Of a stretch of DNA of 64,000 nt, positions 27,293 through 36,337 are shown piece after piece. Source of the DNA: Sporanaerobacter acetigenes DSM 13106 (GTDB taxonomy: Bacteria; Bacillota; Clostridia; Tissierellales; Sporanaerobacteraceae); contig NZ_FQXR01000011.1 of the NCBI RefSeq assembly GCF_900130025.1, positions 1 to 64,000 of the forward strand. Direction: 5' to 3'. A model generated the notes under the pieces. It did not search any database. It saw only the letters and a program-made list of their open reading frames with translations, and was not told where the DNA came from. Made by a program: the position numbers and the translations under genes. The first letter of the stretch is position 1. Each line of letters opens with the position of its first letter.

Positions 27293-30200
27293 ATGCTACA
27301 AATAGATGATAAACTTTTGTTAAATAGAGCAGGAAATACTGAATTTTATTTTAGAGGGCTTCAGTACTATCGATTAGGAAAGGTTACAAATGTAAAATAC
27401 ATCAAAAAAATTAATTATGTTGAGGCTATAGTGAAAGGTAGTGAAGACTATAAAGTCTATGCTGAGTTTTCAGAAAAAGGAAAATTAATTTCAACTCATT
27501 GTACATGTCCTGCGTATGAGAAATATCCAGGAGACTGTAAACATATTGTAGCTCTTCTTACCTTTATAGAAAAGTCAGAACTTAAAAATATTTTAGGGGA
27601 ACTTTCCAATACGAACGTGGAAAAAGAAAAAGTTAAAGACATCATCAACTATTATAGATACAACAATGAAAGAGAAACTTTGCCTTTAAATATGGAATAC
27701 AATTATGAATATAAATACAACAAATATGATGGAATAGATAATAGTTCTTTTTTGAGCCTTAGAATAGGAGAAGATAAACTCTATGTAGTTAAGAACATAA
27801 AAAATTTTTTTGAGAGTCTAGAAAATAATGAGGAAATACAGTATGGAAAGGGATTTACTTTTTGTCCCAATAAACATGTATTTAAAGATGAAGACAAAGA
27901 GATAATGAATTTTTTGAAATTGTTATATGAAAATCATAAAATGGATTATGGAGAAACTATATTTAAGGATAAGAGGATTCAATTGACACCAGAATCTTTA
28001 AAAAGATTTTTTGAGATGATGAAAAGTAGAAGTTTTAACGCTACTATAATGGATGAAAAATATGAAGACATAAATATAGTGGAAGAAAATTTGCCATTAG
28101 ATATGTTTTTGACAGCAGAAAATGAAGAAATGGTAGTAGAAATGAACTTTGACTATAGCTTGAGACCTCTAACAAGAAATGGAGATTATTTTTTCTATAA
28201 GGGGAAAATATACAATCCTTCAGTGGAGCAGGCTAGAAAATTGGGGCCTATATATAATATAATAATGTCTGATTATGATGGGGTCATGAAAATACCTGAA
28301 GAGTGTAGGGAAGCTTTTATATCAGAAGTAATACCTAATATAAAAAATATTGTCAATATCCATATAGATGAAAAAGTTCAAAATGCAATATATAATCCAG
28401 AATTCAAGGGAGAGATATACTTTGATAAAGAAGGAGATATGGTAGTATGTAAAGTGAATTTTATCTACGGGGATATATCTATAAATCCTTTTAGTTCTAA
28501 GGAGGACAACAAAAGTGATAATAAAAAAATACTCTTAAGGGATATAGAAAAGGAAAGAGCTATTTTGAAACAATTGGAGGAAAGTGCCTTTAAGGTTCGA
28601 GATGGAGAAATATATATAGATGATGAAGAAAAAATATATGCTCTTATATATGAGACTATTCCTAAACTTCAAGAGTTGTGTGACATATACTATTCTGAAA
28701 ACTTTAAGAATATAGTTTTTAGAGATTCTTCATATTTTTCAGGGGGTATAAAGCTTAATGATAATTTGAATATGTTGGAATTTAATTTTGAAATAGATGG
28801 AATAAAACAAAGCGAACTGACAGATGTATTTAGGTCCATGAAAGAAAAGAAAAAGTATTATAGATTAAAAGATGGTTCATTTTTGCCTTTAGATAATGAA
28901 GAACTTAAATATATGGGGGAAGTTTTTGACTATTTAAATATAAGTAAAAAGGATTTAGAAGCTGAAAATATAGTTATTCCGAAGTATAGGGCTGTTTATC
29001 TAGACAATTTTTTGAAAGAAAAAAAGTTGGATTTTATCAAAAAAAATGTAGGATTTAGAAAACTTGTACAGGATATAAATGAATTTGAAGATATGGAATA
29101 TGAAGTGCCAGAGGAACTTGAAAATACCCTTAGAGAATATCAAAAATTTGGATTCAAATGGCTGAAAACTCTAGCTAGTTGTGGACTTGGTGGAATATTG
29201 GCTGATGATATGGGACTTGGAAAGACTTTGCAGATGATTGCTTTTTTGTTGTCAGAGAAAATAGAGAAGGGGCAAAACACTTCTATTGTCATTGCTCCAA
29301 CCTCGGTTATATACAACTGGGAAGTAGAAATTGATAAATTTGCTCCCAATCTTAAGACTTTAGTGGTATCGGGAAGTAAAGTTGAAAGAATTTCTATGCT
29401 TAAAGATATCCAAGAATATGATGTAGTTGTTACTTCTTATCCCCTCATCAGAAAAGATATTGAGGAATATGAAAAATATAGTTTTAGAACTTGTATATTA
29501 GATGAGGCTCAACATATAAAGAATCCAAATTCTATTAGTGCTAAGTCAGTGAAAAGATTGAAGGCTAAAAATTATTTTGCTCTGACAGGTACTCCTATGG
29601 AGAATTCATTGCTGGAACTTTGGTCTATATTTGATTATATAATGCCTGGATATTTGATGTCTCATGGAAAGTTTGTAGATAAATATGAGAAACCTATTAT
29701 AACCAACAAAGATGAAAAGGCATTAAAAGATTTAAATAATCACATAAGGCCCTTTATTTTGAGGAGACTTAAAAAAGATGTTCTTAAGGAACTTCCAGAG
29801 AAGATAGAACAAAAAATTCTCGTGGATTTGACCAAAGAACAAAAGAAGGTTTATCTTGCATATCTTAAAGCTATAAAAGGGGAAATAGAAGAAGAAATGA
29901 ATACTTCAGGATTTGCCAAAAATCAGATAAAGATATTGGCTGGACTTACAAGACTTAGGCAAATTTGCTGTCACCCAGGAATGTTCATTGAAAATTATGA
30001 ATTTGGTAGTGGAAAATTGGACTCTCTTGAGGAAATATTGTATGATGCATTGGATGGAGAACATAGAATACTCATATTTTCTCAATTTACAAGTATGTTA
30101 AATATTATAAAAGAGAGACTTAAAAGAGATTCTATTGAATATATGTATTTAGATGGATCTACTGATGTGAAGGAGAGGGGAAAATTAGTTGAGGAATTCA

Positions 30201-30520
30201 ATGGAGGAAAGGGACAAGTATTTTTGATTTCACTAAAAGCGGGAGGAACAGGACTCAATTTGACTGGAGCAGATATGGTCATTCATTTTGATCCTTGGTG
30301 GAATCCGGCTGTAGAAGATCAGGCTACAGATAGGGCTTATAGAATAGGACAAAAAAATACCGTCCAAGTATTGAAGCTTATAACTAAAGGAACTATTGAG
30401 GAAAAAATATTTGAACTGCAAGAGGCAAAAAAAGAGATGATAGATAAGGTGATTACAGAGGGAGAAACTCTTGTATCTAAGCTTGGCGAGGAAGAAATAA
30501 AATATTTATTTGATATGTAG
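27293..30520 (+). CDS. SWIM zinc-finger SNF2-family DNA helicase/ATPase
   Basis: DNA-dependent ATPase of the SNF2/HepA group. Order in 1075 residues: SWIM zinc finger (C70, C72, C82, H84), a long SNF2-associated region about 100-600, then the helicase core with Walker A DDMGLGKT (K644), DEAQ box (D737), and motifs V-VI GGTGLNLTGAD and DQATDRAYRIGQ. Full length for the clostridial family. GAGGTGA precedes the ATG. The role is not proven; relatives are thought to remodel protein-DNA or RNA polymerase complexes. The downstream dsrE-like gene follows after 12 nt, probably in the same transcript. Confidence 0.9.
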   Translation: MLQIDDKLLLNRAGNTEFYFRGLQYYRLGKVTNVKYIKKINYVEAIVKGSEDYKVYAEFSEKGKLISTHCTCPAYEKYPGDCKHIVALLTFIEKSELKNILGELSNTNVEKEKVKDIINYYRYNNERETLPLNMEYNYEYKYNKYDGIDNSSFLSLRIGEDKLYVVKNIKNFFESLENNEEIQYGKGFTFCPNKHVFKDEDKEIMNFLKLLYENHKMDYGETIFKDKRIQLTPESLKRFFEMMKSRSFNATIMDEKYEDINIVEENLPLDMFLTAENEEMVVEMNFDYSLRPLTRNGDYFFYKGKIYNPSVEQARKLGPIYNIIMSDYDGVMKIPEECREAFISEVIPNIKNIVNIHIDEKVQNAIYNPEFKGEIYFDKEGDMVVCKVNFIYGDISINPFSSKEDNKSDNKKILLRDIEKERAILKQLEESAFKVRDGEIYIDDEEKIYALIYETIPKLQELCDIYYSENFKNIVFRDSSYFSGGIKLNDNLNMLEFNFEIDGIKQSELTDVFRSMKEKKKYYRLKDGSFLPLDNEELKYMGEVFDYLNISKKDLEAENIVIPKYRAVYLDNFLKEKKLDFIKKNVGFRKLVQDINEFEDMEYEVPEELENTLREYQKFGFKWLKTLASCGLGGILADDMGLGKTLQMIAFLLSEKIEKGQNTSIVIAPTSVIYNWEVEIDKFAPNLKTLVVSGSKVERISMLKDIQEYDVVVTSYPLIRKDIEEYEKYSFRTCILDEAQHIKNPNSISAKSVKRLKAKNYFALTGTPMENSLLELWSIFDYIMPGYLMSHGKFVDKYEKPIITNKDEKALKDLNNHIRPFILRRLKKDVLKELPEKIEQKILVDLTKEQKKVYLAYLKAIKGEIEEEMNTSGFAKNQIKILAGLTRLRQICCHPGMFIENYEFGSGKLDSLEEILYDALDGEHRILIFSQFTSMLNIIKERLKRDSIEYMYLDGSTDVKERGKLVEEFNGGKGQVFLISLKAGGTGLNLTGADMVIHFDPWWNPAVEDQATDRAYRIGQKNTVQVLKLITKGTIEEKIFELQEAKKEMIDKVITEGETLVSKLGEEEIKYLFDM

Positions 30521-30532
30521 GGGGTAATAAAC

Positions 30533-30871
30533 ATGGAAAAAATGAAAGTAATATTTCATATTGATGAAATGGAAAAATGGAGCTTGACACTTATAAATGT
30601 CAGAAATCTTTTGAGAGATTCTGAAGAAGAAGTAGAAATAGAAGTACTTGCAAATTCATCGGCAGTGAAAGGTTTTACTCCTGATTTTGAGCTAGCTCAT
30701 GTGATAACTAAACAAAATGGCAAAGGAGTTAAATTTGGTGCTTGCAAGAATGCCCTTGAGGCATGTGATTTGGGAGAAAGTGATATATTGGAATTTGTAA
30801 GAGTAGTTCCAAATAGCATGGTTGAGTTGATACAAAAACAAAGAGAAGGCTTTGCATATATAAGGCCTTAG
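30533..30871 (+). CDS. DsrE/DsrF-like family protein
   Basis: Small cytoplasmic protein of 112 residues with the DsrE-like alpha/beta fold: N-terminal strand VIFHIDEM, NVRNLL helix, central EIEVLANSSAVKGF strand-loop, and a single conserved-type Cys pair C97-like region (FGACKNALEACDLG). Such proteins carry or bind sulfur or nucleotides in other bacteria; no function can be assigned here. GGGGG with 8-nt spacing precedes the ATG. Co-transcribed with the helicase by spacing. Confidence 0.75.
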   Translation: MEKMKVIFHIDEMEKWSLTLINVRNLLRDSEEEVEIEVLANSSAVKGFTPDFELAHVITKQNGKGVKFGACKNALEACDLGESDILEFVRVVPNSMVELIQKQREGFAYIRP

Positions 30872-30926
30872 ATAAATGTATATAAATTGATATATGAAAT
30901 AATATGAAATGAGGCGATGTTTAGAT

Positions 30927-32768
30927 ATGAGGAAGAAAAATACTTTGCTTTTGACATTACTGATTTTATCTATGATTTTGGTTTCTTGTGGAAATGAAAA
31001 CAAAGGAAGTAAAAGTGAAATATCTTTATATCCTGCTTATGAAAAGGATCAGAACCAAAAATTGTGGGGCTATATAGATGCAAATGGAGATTTTAAAATA
31101 GAGCCCAAGTTTCAGTTTGCTGGAAATTTTGATGAAAATGGATTGGCAAAGATTTATGATGAAGAAAAAATGGGACTTGTAAATGAGAACTGTGAAACAA
31201 TAGTACCTCCAATATATGATGCTATCAGTGATTTAAATGAGGATGTAATGAGTGCTGTTCAAGGCAACAATTACTCTATATTAGACAAATCGGGCAATAT
31301 TCTTTTTTCATCTAGTGATTATTTATTTTTAGGGATATCTAGCGAAGGATATATATCGGCAGCCAAAAAGGCTGGAGACGATGTAAAGATGGGCTATATT
31401 GATAAGAATGGGAAAGAACTCATAGAGCCAAAATACAATATTGCCTATGATTTCAAAAATGGCAGGGCACTAGTTCGAAATGCAGAAGATAAGTATGCTA
31501 TAATAGATAATACTGGGAAAGTAATCAAAGAACTTAAGTATGAAAATGTATCTCCAGCTGAAGACAATGAAACTTTTATTTTTACTGATGAAAAAAATTT
31601 GTATGGATATTTAGACAAAAATGGAGATGTATTTATAAAGCCTAAGTTTACCAATGCGTATCATTATGAAGATAAAATGGCTATAGTTAGCGTAGAAGAT
31701 ACCTCAAAGAATATTGGAAAATGGGGAGTTATAGATAAAAAAGGAGAATATTTAATTAAACCTAAATATACTAGTATAGCTTATTTAGGAGGGGGACTGT
31801 TTTCAGTATCTAAAGATGAAATTGAAGGTAGTGAAATGTATGTAAAAAAAGCTATTGTAAATCAAAATGGAAAACAGTTAACTGGATTTGAGTATTATAA
31901 TATTGGAGGAAATAAAGATAAAAAGATAGACAATGGATATATTTCGGTTAGTGATGGAAAGTATACTTTTTTGTTAGATAAGAAAGGCAAACAGGTTTCT
32001 AAATTTCCTAAAATCGAAGGTGTTGGAGAAGTTTCTCTCAAAGGAGATGTGATAGCTTCAGTTATAGATGATAGAATAGCTTATTATGATTTCAAGGGAA
32101 AGCCAATATGGGAAGAAGACAATACTTATAAATTGAAAGGTGAAGCTGTTGTAGTAGAGAAAAAATATGTACCAGATATAGGTGTGAAAATATATTATCC
32201 AGAAATACAAGGATTGAAAGATAGAAAAGTTGAAAAATCTATAAATGAAGAATTATATAAGTTATTTGTTACTGAAACAATGAAAGGTCTTAAAAAGAAC
32301 AAAGAGAAAACTACTTTGAATCTTCAATATAATGTTAGGAGAAGCAATGATTTATTAATAGTTCAAAAAAGTGGTTATTATTTTATGCAAGGTGCTGCCC
32401 ATGGTATGCCTATTGAAGAAACATACCATATAGATTTGTATACAGGGAAAATATATAGCCTAAAGGATTTGTTTAAACCAAATAGCAATTATGTGGAAAA
32501 GTTGACCAACATTGTGAAAAAACAAATGGGGAAAAGTCAAAATGAAGGAACAAAAACATACCTTTTAGATGATTTTAAGTCTATAAGAGAAGATCAAAAT
32601 TTCGTGTTATTTAAGGATTATATTCAATTGTATTTTTATCCATATGAAGTAGCAAGTTATGCAGAAGGTTTTGCAAAATTTAGCATTCCTTATGAAGAGA
32701 TAAATGATATATTAGATACTGATTCGGATTTTTGGTGGTCATTTAATAGCAGCAGAGAGGGGAAATAA
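30927..32768 (+). CDS. WG-repeat lipoprotein with DUF3298/RsiV-like C-terminus
   Basis: Surface lipoprotein of unknown function. The signal peptide ends in lipobox LVSC (about residue 21). Residues 40-390 hold at least six WG repeats, of the form WGYIDxNGxxxIxPK (for example KLWGYIDANGDFKIEPKF, GKWGVIDKKGEYLIKPKY). The last 200 residues (IYYPEIQGLKD onwards, with DLYTGKIYSLKDLFKP) match the DUF3298/DUF4163 type found in RsiV-like proteins that bind cell-wall-active molecules. Start ATG 30927, with GAGGCGA upstream; the ATG at 30909 lacks a ribosome site. 613 residues. Confidence 0.82.
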   Translation: MRKKNTLLLTLLILSMILVSCGNENKGSKSEISLYPAYEKDQNQKLWGYIDANGDFKIEPKFQFAGNFDENGLAKIYDEEKMGLVNENCETIVPPIYDAISDLNEDVMSAVQGNNYSILDKSGNILFSSSDYLFLGISSEGYISAAKKAGDDVKMGYIDKNGKELIEPKYNIAYDFKNGRALVRNAEDKYAIIDNTGKVIKELKYENVSPAEDNETFIFTDEKNLYGYLDKNGDVFIKPKFTNAYHYEDKMAIVSVEDTSKNIGKWGVIDKKGEYLIKPKYTSIAYLGGGLFSVSKDEIEGSEMYVKKAIVNQNGKQLTGFEYYNIGGNKDKKIDNGYISVSDGKYTFLLDKKGKQVSKFPKIEGVGEVSLKGDVIASVIDDRIAYYDFKGKPIWEEDNTYKLKGEAVVVEKKYVPDIGVKIYYPEIQGLKDRKVEKSINEELYKLFVTETMKGLKKNKEKTTLNLQYNVRRSNDLLIVQKSGYYFMQGAAHGMPIEETYHIDLYTGKIYSLKDLFKPNSNYVEKLTNIVKKQMGKSQNEGTKTYLLDDFKSIREDQNFVLFKDYIQLYFYPYEVASYAEGFAKFSIPYEEINDILDTDSDFWWSFNSSREGK

Positions 32769-32786
32769 TTTTCCCCTTATTTTTTT
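32758..32786 (+). terminator. Terminator after the WG-repeat gene
   Basis: AGGGGAAA (32758-32765) pairs with TTTCCCCT (32770-32777), followed by TATTTTTTT. The stop codon TAA forms part of the loop. Confidence 0.8.
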
Positions 32787-32828
32787 CTCTACAATTGCTA
32801 TAATAATGTAGAAGGAGTTGATATATAT

Positions 32829-34193
32829 ATGGCTAGGAAGAGACCAATAGTTGAGATGGAAATAATAGATGTTGATTTTCCAAACAAAGCATATGGAGTA
32901 GTGGATGGGAAAAAGGTGAAAGTTAAAGGTGGAATAAAGGGACAAAGAGTGAAAGTCCGTATAAATAAAAAACGCAAAGATTATGTTGCAGGAAATATCA
33001 TAGAGATAATGGAAAAGTCTCCGTTAGAAATAGAAGCAAAATGTCCTCATTTTGGTGGTTGCGGTGGATGTACTTATCAATCTATTCCCTATGAAGAAGA
33101 ATTAAAAATAAAGGAAAATCAAGTGAAACGGTTATTTGTTGAAGAAGGAATAGAAGATTTCAATTTTTTAGGGGTTGAAAGGAGCCCAAGTTTAGAAGAA
33201 TACAGAAACAAGATGGAATATACTTTTGGAGATGAACATAGGGATGGACCATTGTCATTGGGACTTCATAAAAAGGGAAGATTTTATGAAGTAGTCAGTG
33301 TGGGAAAATGCAATATTGTAGATAGAGATTTTGCAATTATATTAGGGGAAGTTATAAATTATTTTAGGAATACGGATATACCTTGTTATAACAAGAAAAT
33401 TCATGTAGGAGTATTGAGACATTTTGTTATAAGAAAGGCCTTGTCTACTGGAGAAATACTCTTAAATCTTGTGACTAGTTCTCAAGGAGAAGTACCACTT
33501 GATGAATTGATAGATAGACTAAAAAAATTAGAATTGTATGGAGAAATAAAAGGTTTCATTCATACTATAAATGACAATGTAGCTGATGCTATAAAAGTAG
33601 ATAGATCGGATTTGGTATATGGTAGAGATTATATTATAGAGGAGATTTTGGGACTTAAATTTAAAATATCTCCATTTTCTTTTTTTCAAACCAATACTTT
33701 TGGAGCAGAAAAGCTCTATTCTATAGTTAGAGATTTTGCAGGAGATATTGATGATAAGGTAGTGTTTGACTTATATTCTGGTACGGGTACTATATCTCAA
33801 ATAATGGCTCCAGTAGCTAAAAAAGTGATAGGTATAGAAATTGTAGAAGAAGCTGTAGAGAAGGCTTACGAAAACTCAAAATTGAATAGGTTAGATAATG
33901 TAGAGTTTATTGCAGGAGATGTTTTAGAAGAAGTAGAAAAGCTATTGGAAAAGCCAGATTTAATCATATTAGATCCTCCTAGAGAAGGTATCAACCCAAA
34001 AGCACTACAGAAGATCATAGATTTTTCTCCAGAAAAATTCGTATATGTATCTTGCAACCCAGTTACATTGGTTAGGGATTTAAAAGAGTTTATAGATAGA
34101 GGATATATAATCGAAAAAGTAAAATGTATGGATATGTTTCCGAGGACGGGGCACGTGGAGTGCATAGCGTTGATACAAAGAGAAATTTCGTAG
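32829..34193 (+). CDS. rlmD: 23S rRNA (uracil-5-)-methyltransferase, RlmD/RumA type
   Basis: SAM-dependent 5-methylation of a uridine in 23S rRNA. 454 residues: TRAM RNA-binding domain 1-60, a 4Fe-4S cysteine set (CPHFGGCGGC about 74-83, with a fourth Cys in VGKCNIVD), and a Rossmann methyltransferase with DLYSGTGTIS and LDPPREG. The nucleophile is C409 (VSCNPVTL) and the general base is E444 (GHVEC). AGGAG precedes the ATG; TATAAT at 32799-32804 is a likely -10. The last residues after HVECIALIQ are encoded at the border of the conjugative element, and the 3' end of this gene is a known element insertion site. Confidence 0.93.
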   Translation: MARKRPIVEMEIIDVDFPNKAYGVVDGKKVKVKGGIKGQRVKVRINKKRKDYVAGNIIEIMEKSPLEIEAKCPHFGGCGGCTYQSIPYEEELKIKENQVKRLFVEEGIEDFNFLGVERSPSLEEYRNKMEYTFGDEHRDGPLSLGLHKKGRFYEVVSVGKCNIVDRDFAIILGEVINYFRNTDIPCYNKKIHVGVLRHFVIRKALSTGEILLNLVTSSQGEVPLDELIDRLKKLELYGEIKGFIHTINDNVADAIKVDRSDLVYGRDYIIEEILGLKFKISPFSFFQTNTFGAEKLYSIVRDFAGDIDDKVVFDLYSGTGTISQIMAPVAKKVIGIEIVEEAVEKAYENSKLNRLDNVEFIAGDVLEEVEKLLEKPDLIILDPPREGINPKALQKIIDFSPEKFVYVSCNPVTLVRDLKEFIDRGYIIEKVKCMDMFPRTGHVECIALIQREIS

Positions 34194-34200
34194 AAATCCT
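34152..34200 (+). other. Putative left attachment region of the conjugative element at the rlmD 3' end
   Basis: The segment coding GHVECIALIQ (34149-34178) is the part of rum/rumA genes in which streptococcal conjugative elements insert while keeping the reading frame. Element-type genes start just after the rlmD stop at 34193. The exact core cannot be fixed without the right junction, which is outside the window. Confidence 0.45.
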
Positions 34201-34330
34201 GAGATTCAAGCAGTTTTATGACCATTTTGAGTTTGTGGAAGATGAGCATAATTTTAAGAAAAAAGTACTGAAAAAGTATTTTAATGTTTCAGTAGTGGTT
34301 GACCTAGTTAGTGGAGACACAAAAGAATAA
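34200..34330 (+). pseudogene. Possible gene remnant at the element left end
   Basis: An open frame continues through the rlmD end in another phase and finishes with TAA at 34328-34330. The part after rlmD (about 43 codons, FVEILRFKQFYDHFEFVEDE through VVVDLVSGDTKE) looks like protein sequence: charged helix, then hydrophobic strand. It has no start codon with a ribosome site. It may be the C-terminal stub of a gene cut by integration. Not recognised as any family. Confidence 0.3.
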
Positions 34331-34360
34331 ATTAAGCAAATTCTATAGCAGGAATTTTTC

Positions 34361-34389
34361 TTTAAGATATTATATGCTTGCTATATAAT
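34361..34389 (+). promoter_or_regulatory. Possible promoter of the first GNAT gene
   Basis: TTTAAG (34361-34366) and TATAAT (34384-34389) with a 17-nt spacer; the -35 is weak. Start of the gene is 79 bp downstream. Confidence 0.35.
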
Positions 34390-34467
34390 AATAACAGAAG
34401 AGTTTAATTGGCTGAGTATTTGTAGGAAGATGATAAGTAAAAATTATTTATGTAACAGGAGGTTAAA

Positions 34468-35046
34468 ATGATAATTTATAAGCAAGTCGATAAGACATAT
34501 TTCAAACAGTATGATAGTATTCCAATGCGTGTAAATGTGACAAGTTATTATATGATTAAAAAATTAAATCGCGGCTTAGGTGGTTTTATGCTTGTTGAAA
34601 CTCCTGTAGAACCATATGTTAAAGATTTCTGCTTATGTGAAGATGAAAGTGTTACACGATGGGATAAACAATTTGATATTTCCAACTGGGCTTTTTTTAT
34701 GGCTTTTGACGGAGAATATCCTGTTGGTGCTGCTACTGTTGCATCGCGTACCGAAGAAATTAATATGCTTGCAGGCAGAAACGATCTTACAGTATTGTGG
34801 GATATTAGAGTAGATGACCATTATAAGAGACAAGGTGTTGGCCAGAGTTTATTTGATATGGCTACAAACTGGTCTCGTGAACACAACCTTGTGCAAATGA
34901 AAATTGAATGTCAGAATAATAATGTTCCAGCTATAAAGTTTTACCATAAACAGGGTGCAATACTGTCTATGGTAGACGAGTATGCTTATTATAATGAACC
35001 GGAATTTCGACATGAAACACAGTTTATTTGGTACTTGGATTTATAA
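34468..35046 (+). CDS. GNAT-family N-acetyltransferase, streptothricin-acetyltransferase-like
   Basis: Acetyl-CoA-dependent acetyltransferase, 192 residues. The acetyl-CoA loop is YKRQGVGQSLF near residue 122-132, followed by the acceptor-side segment ECQNNNVPAIKFYHKQGA. That segment and the C-terminal FIWYLDL resemble streptothricin acetyltransferases (Sat/SatA), so antibiotic modification is a fair guess but not shown. AGGAGG precedes the ATG. Base composition is less A-rich than its neighbours, consistent with acquired cargo. It stands alone at the element's left end. Confidence 0.75.
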   Translation: MIIYKQVDKTYFKQYDSIPMRVNVTSYYMIKKLNRGLGGFMLVETPVEPYVKDFCLCEDESVTRWDKQFDISNWAFFMAFDGEYPVGAATVASRTEEINMLAGRNDLTVLWDIRVDDHYKRQGVGQSLFDMATNWSREHNLVQMKIECQNNNVPAIKFYHKQGAILSMVDEYAYYNEPEFRHETQFIWYLDL

Positions 35047-35275
35047 ACAACAAGTATGGGGAAAGCAGATGATCATGCGAGAATATGAAGATAAGTATAA
35101 CTTAGGCTAGGTAAGATGTAGTGTATTATTTTTTTAGGTAGTGCATATTTTGACAATGTATTGAAGTGAAAAGAACATTATAATAAATCATTAAATATCC
35201 ATTAGTATAATATCCGAGTATAATGAAATATTGTTGAGTTTATAAGATTGATTATTAGAAAGTGGGGGGGAAGTA

Positions 35276-35683
35276 ATGAAAATAGAATATGGAAGTGAAT
35301 TGGACTTTCAATTTATACTTGATAACGATAGACATGTATCAAAACGATTAATAAAAAATAAACTTAAAGAAAAAGAAATTATGATAGTAAAAAATCAAGA
35401 TAATAAAATTATTGGTTGGTTACGATACAGTTATTTTTGGGACAACACTCCATTTATAAATATGATTTATCTAAATGAGAACTATAGAAATAAGGGTGTA
35501 GGAAAACAATTAGTTAGATTTTGGGAAGCTGAAATGAGGAGTAAAGGCTATGAATTAGTTATGACATCTACCTTATCTAATGAACAAGCACAGCATTTTT
35601 ATAGAAGATTGGGATATAAGGACTCTGGAAGCTTATTATTAGATAATGAACCTTTAGAAATAATTTTTACAAAAAGGATATAA
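35276..35683 (+). CDS. GNAT-family N-acetyltransferase
   Basis: Short GNAT of 135 residues. The acetyl-CoA loop is NYRNKGVGKQLV around 76-87; the C-terminal motif SNEQAQHFYRRLGYKDSG is typical. GGGGGGGAA precedes the ATG. Substrate unknown. The 229-bp gap before it is AT-rich, with a TTGACA near 35152 but no well-spaced -10. Confidence 0.8.
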   Translation: MKIEYGSELDFQFILDNDRHVSKRLIKNKLKEKEIMIVKNQDNKIIGWLRYSYFWDNTPFINMIYLNENYRNKGVGKQLVRFWEAEMRSKGYELVMTSTLSNEQAQHFYRRLGYKDSGSLLLDNEPLEIIFTKRI

Positions 35684-35731
35684 TTATAAATTATTAATTG
35701 CACATCTCTTATAATGAGTATCATAATTTAG

Positions 35732-36223
35732 GTGATTAAAATTAAAAATAATGAGAGGACCAATATTAAAAGAAAAATAGATGAGATGAATGGATTGGAA
35801 TTTGAAAATTATCTACATTATGTTTTTTTAAATCTTGGATATAAGGTTGAAAGCACGCCCTATAGTGTTGATTTTGGGGCTGATTTAATTATCACTAAAG
35901 ATAATATTAAAACCGTGGTTCAAGCAAAAAGACACAATAACCCAGTAGGAGTAAGTGGTATACAGGAAATTTTAGGAGCTAAAGGATATTATGATGCTAA
36001 TGAAGCTTTGGTAGTTACTAATAATAGATTTACAGCTAATGCTCGGAAATTAGCTAAAAAGAATAATGTAAAGTTATGGGATAGGGGAATTTTATTTCAA
36101 TATATTATTACGGAAGAAGAGCTTAATATTTTGAAAAGAAAAGAAAAGAAAAAAATTCGTAAAAAGAAAAATTCTTTCAACAAGAATATAGATATAATTA
36201 TTGATACCATCTTTAAGCAATGA
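35732..36223 (+). CDS. Mrr-like restriction endonuclease domain protein
   Basis: Single PD-(D/E)xK nuclease domain of the Mrr catalytic type, 163 residues. The catalytic core is visible: G-E-F-style helix NGLEFENYLHYVF, D in YSVDFGADLIIT, and QAKRHNNPVG (the QxK of the active site), then ALVVTNNRFTANARKLA. A Lys/Arg-rich tail follows (KRKEKKKIRKKK). No N-terminal DNA-recognition domain as in full-length Mrr. Start is uncertain: GTG 35732 sits inside the AGGTGA ribosome site, so ATT 35741 may be the true start. Likely element-borne defence or nuclease cargo. Confidence 0.75.
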   Translation: MIKIKNNERTNIKRKIDEMNGLEFENYLHYVFLNLGYKVESTPYSVDFGADLIITKDNIKTVVQAKRHNNPVGVSGIQEILGAKGYYDANEALVVTNNRFTANARKLAKKNNVKLWDRGILFQYIITEEELNILKRKEKKKIRKKKNSFNKNIDIIIDTIFKQ

Positions 36224-36274
36224 TAAGATGCAATTTATATATAAAATAATAAAAATTAAATAAAAATTTAATTT

Positions 36275-36304
36275 AACAGCAAGATTAAACCCTTGCTGTT
36301 TTTT
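36275..36304 (+). terminator. Terminator between cargo and conjugation genes
   Basis: AACAGCAAG (36275-36283) pairs with CTTGCTGTT (36292-36300), followed by a run of six Ts. It separates the cargo genes from the replication and transfer operon. Confidence 0.8.
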
Positions 36305-36337
36305 CATGTCCAAAATCAATGAAGGGAGGTGCTAATC

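Noticed and set aside
30909-30926. Earlier ATG for the WG-repeat protein
   Set aside because: No ribosome site upstream; it would put a charged RRCLD stretch before the signal peptide.
34124-34330. 68-codon gene starting within rlmD
   Set aside because: The ATG is inside conserved rlmD codons in another phase. Only the part after the rlmD stop looks protein-like, so it is reported as a possible remnant, not a gene.
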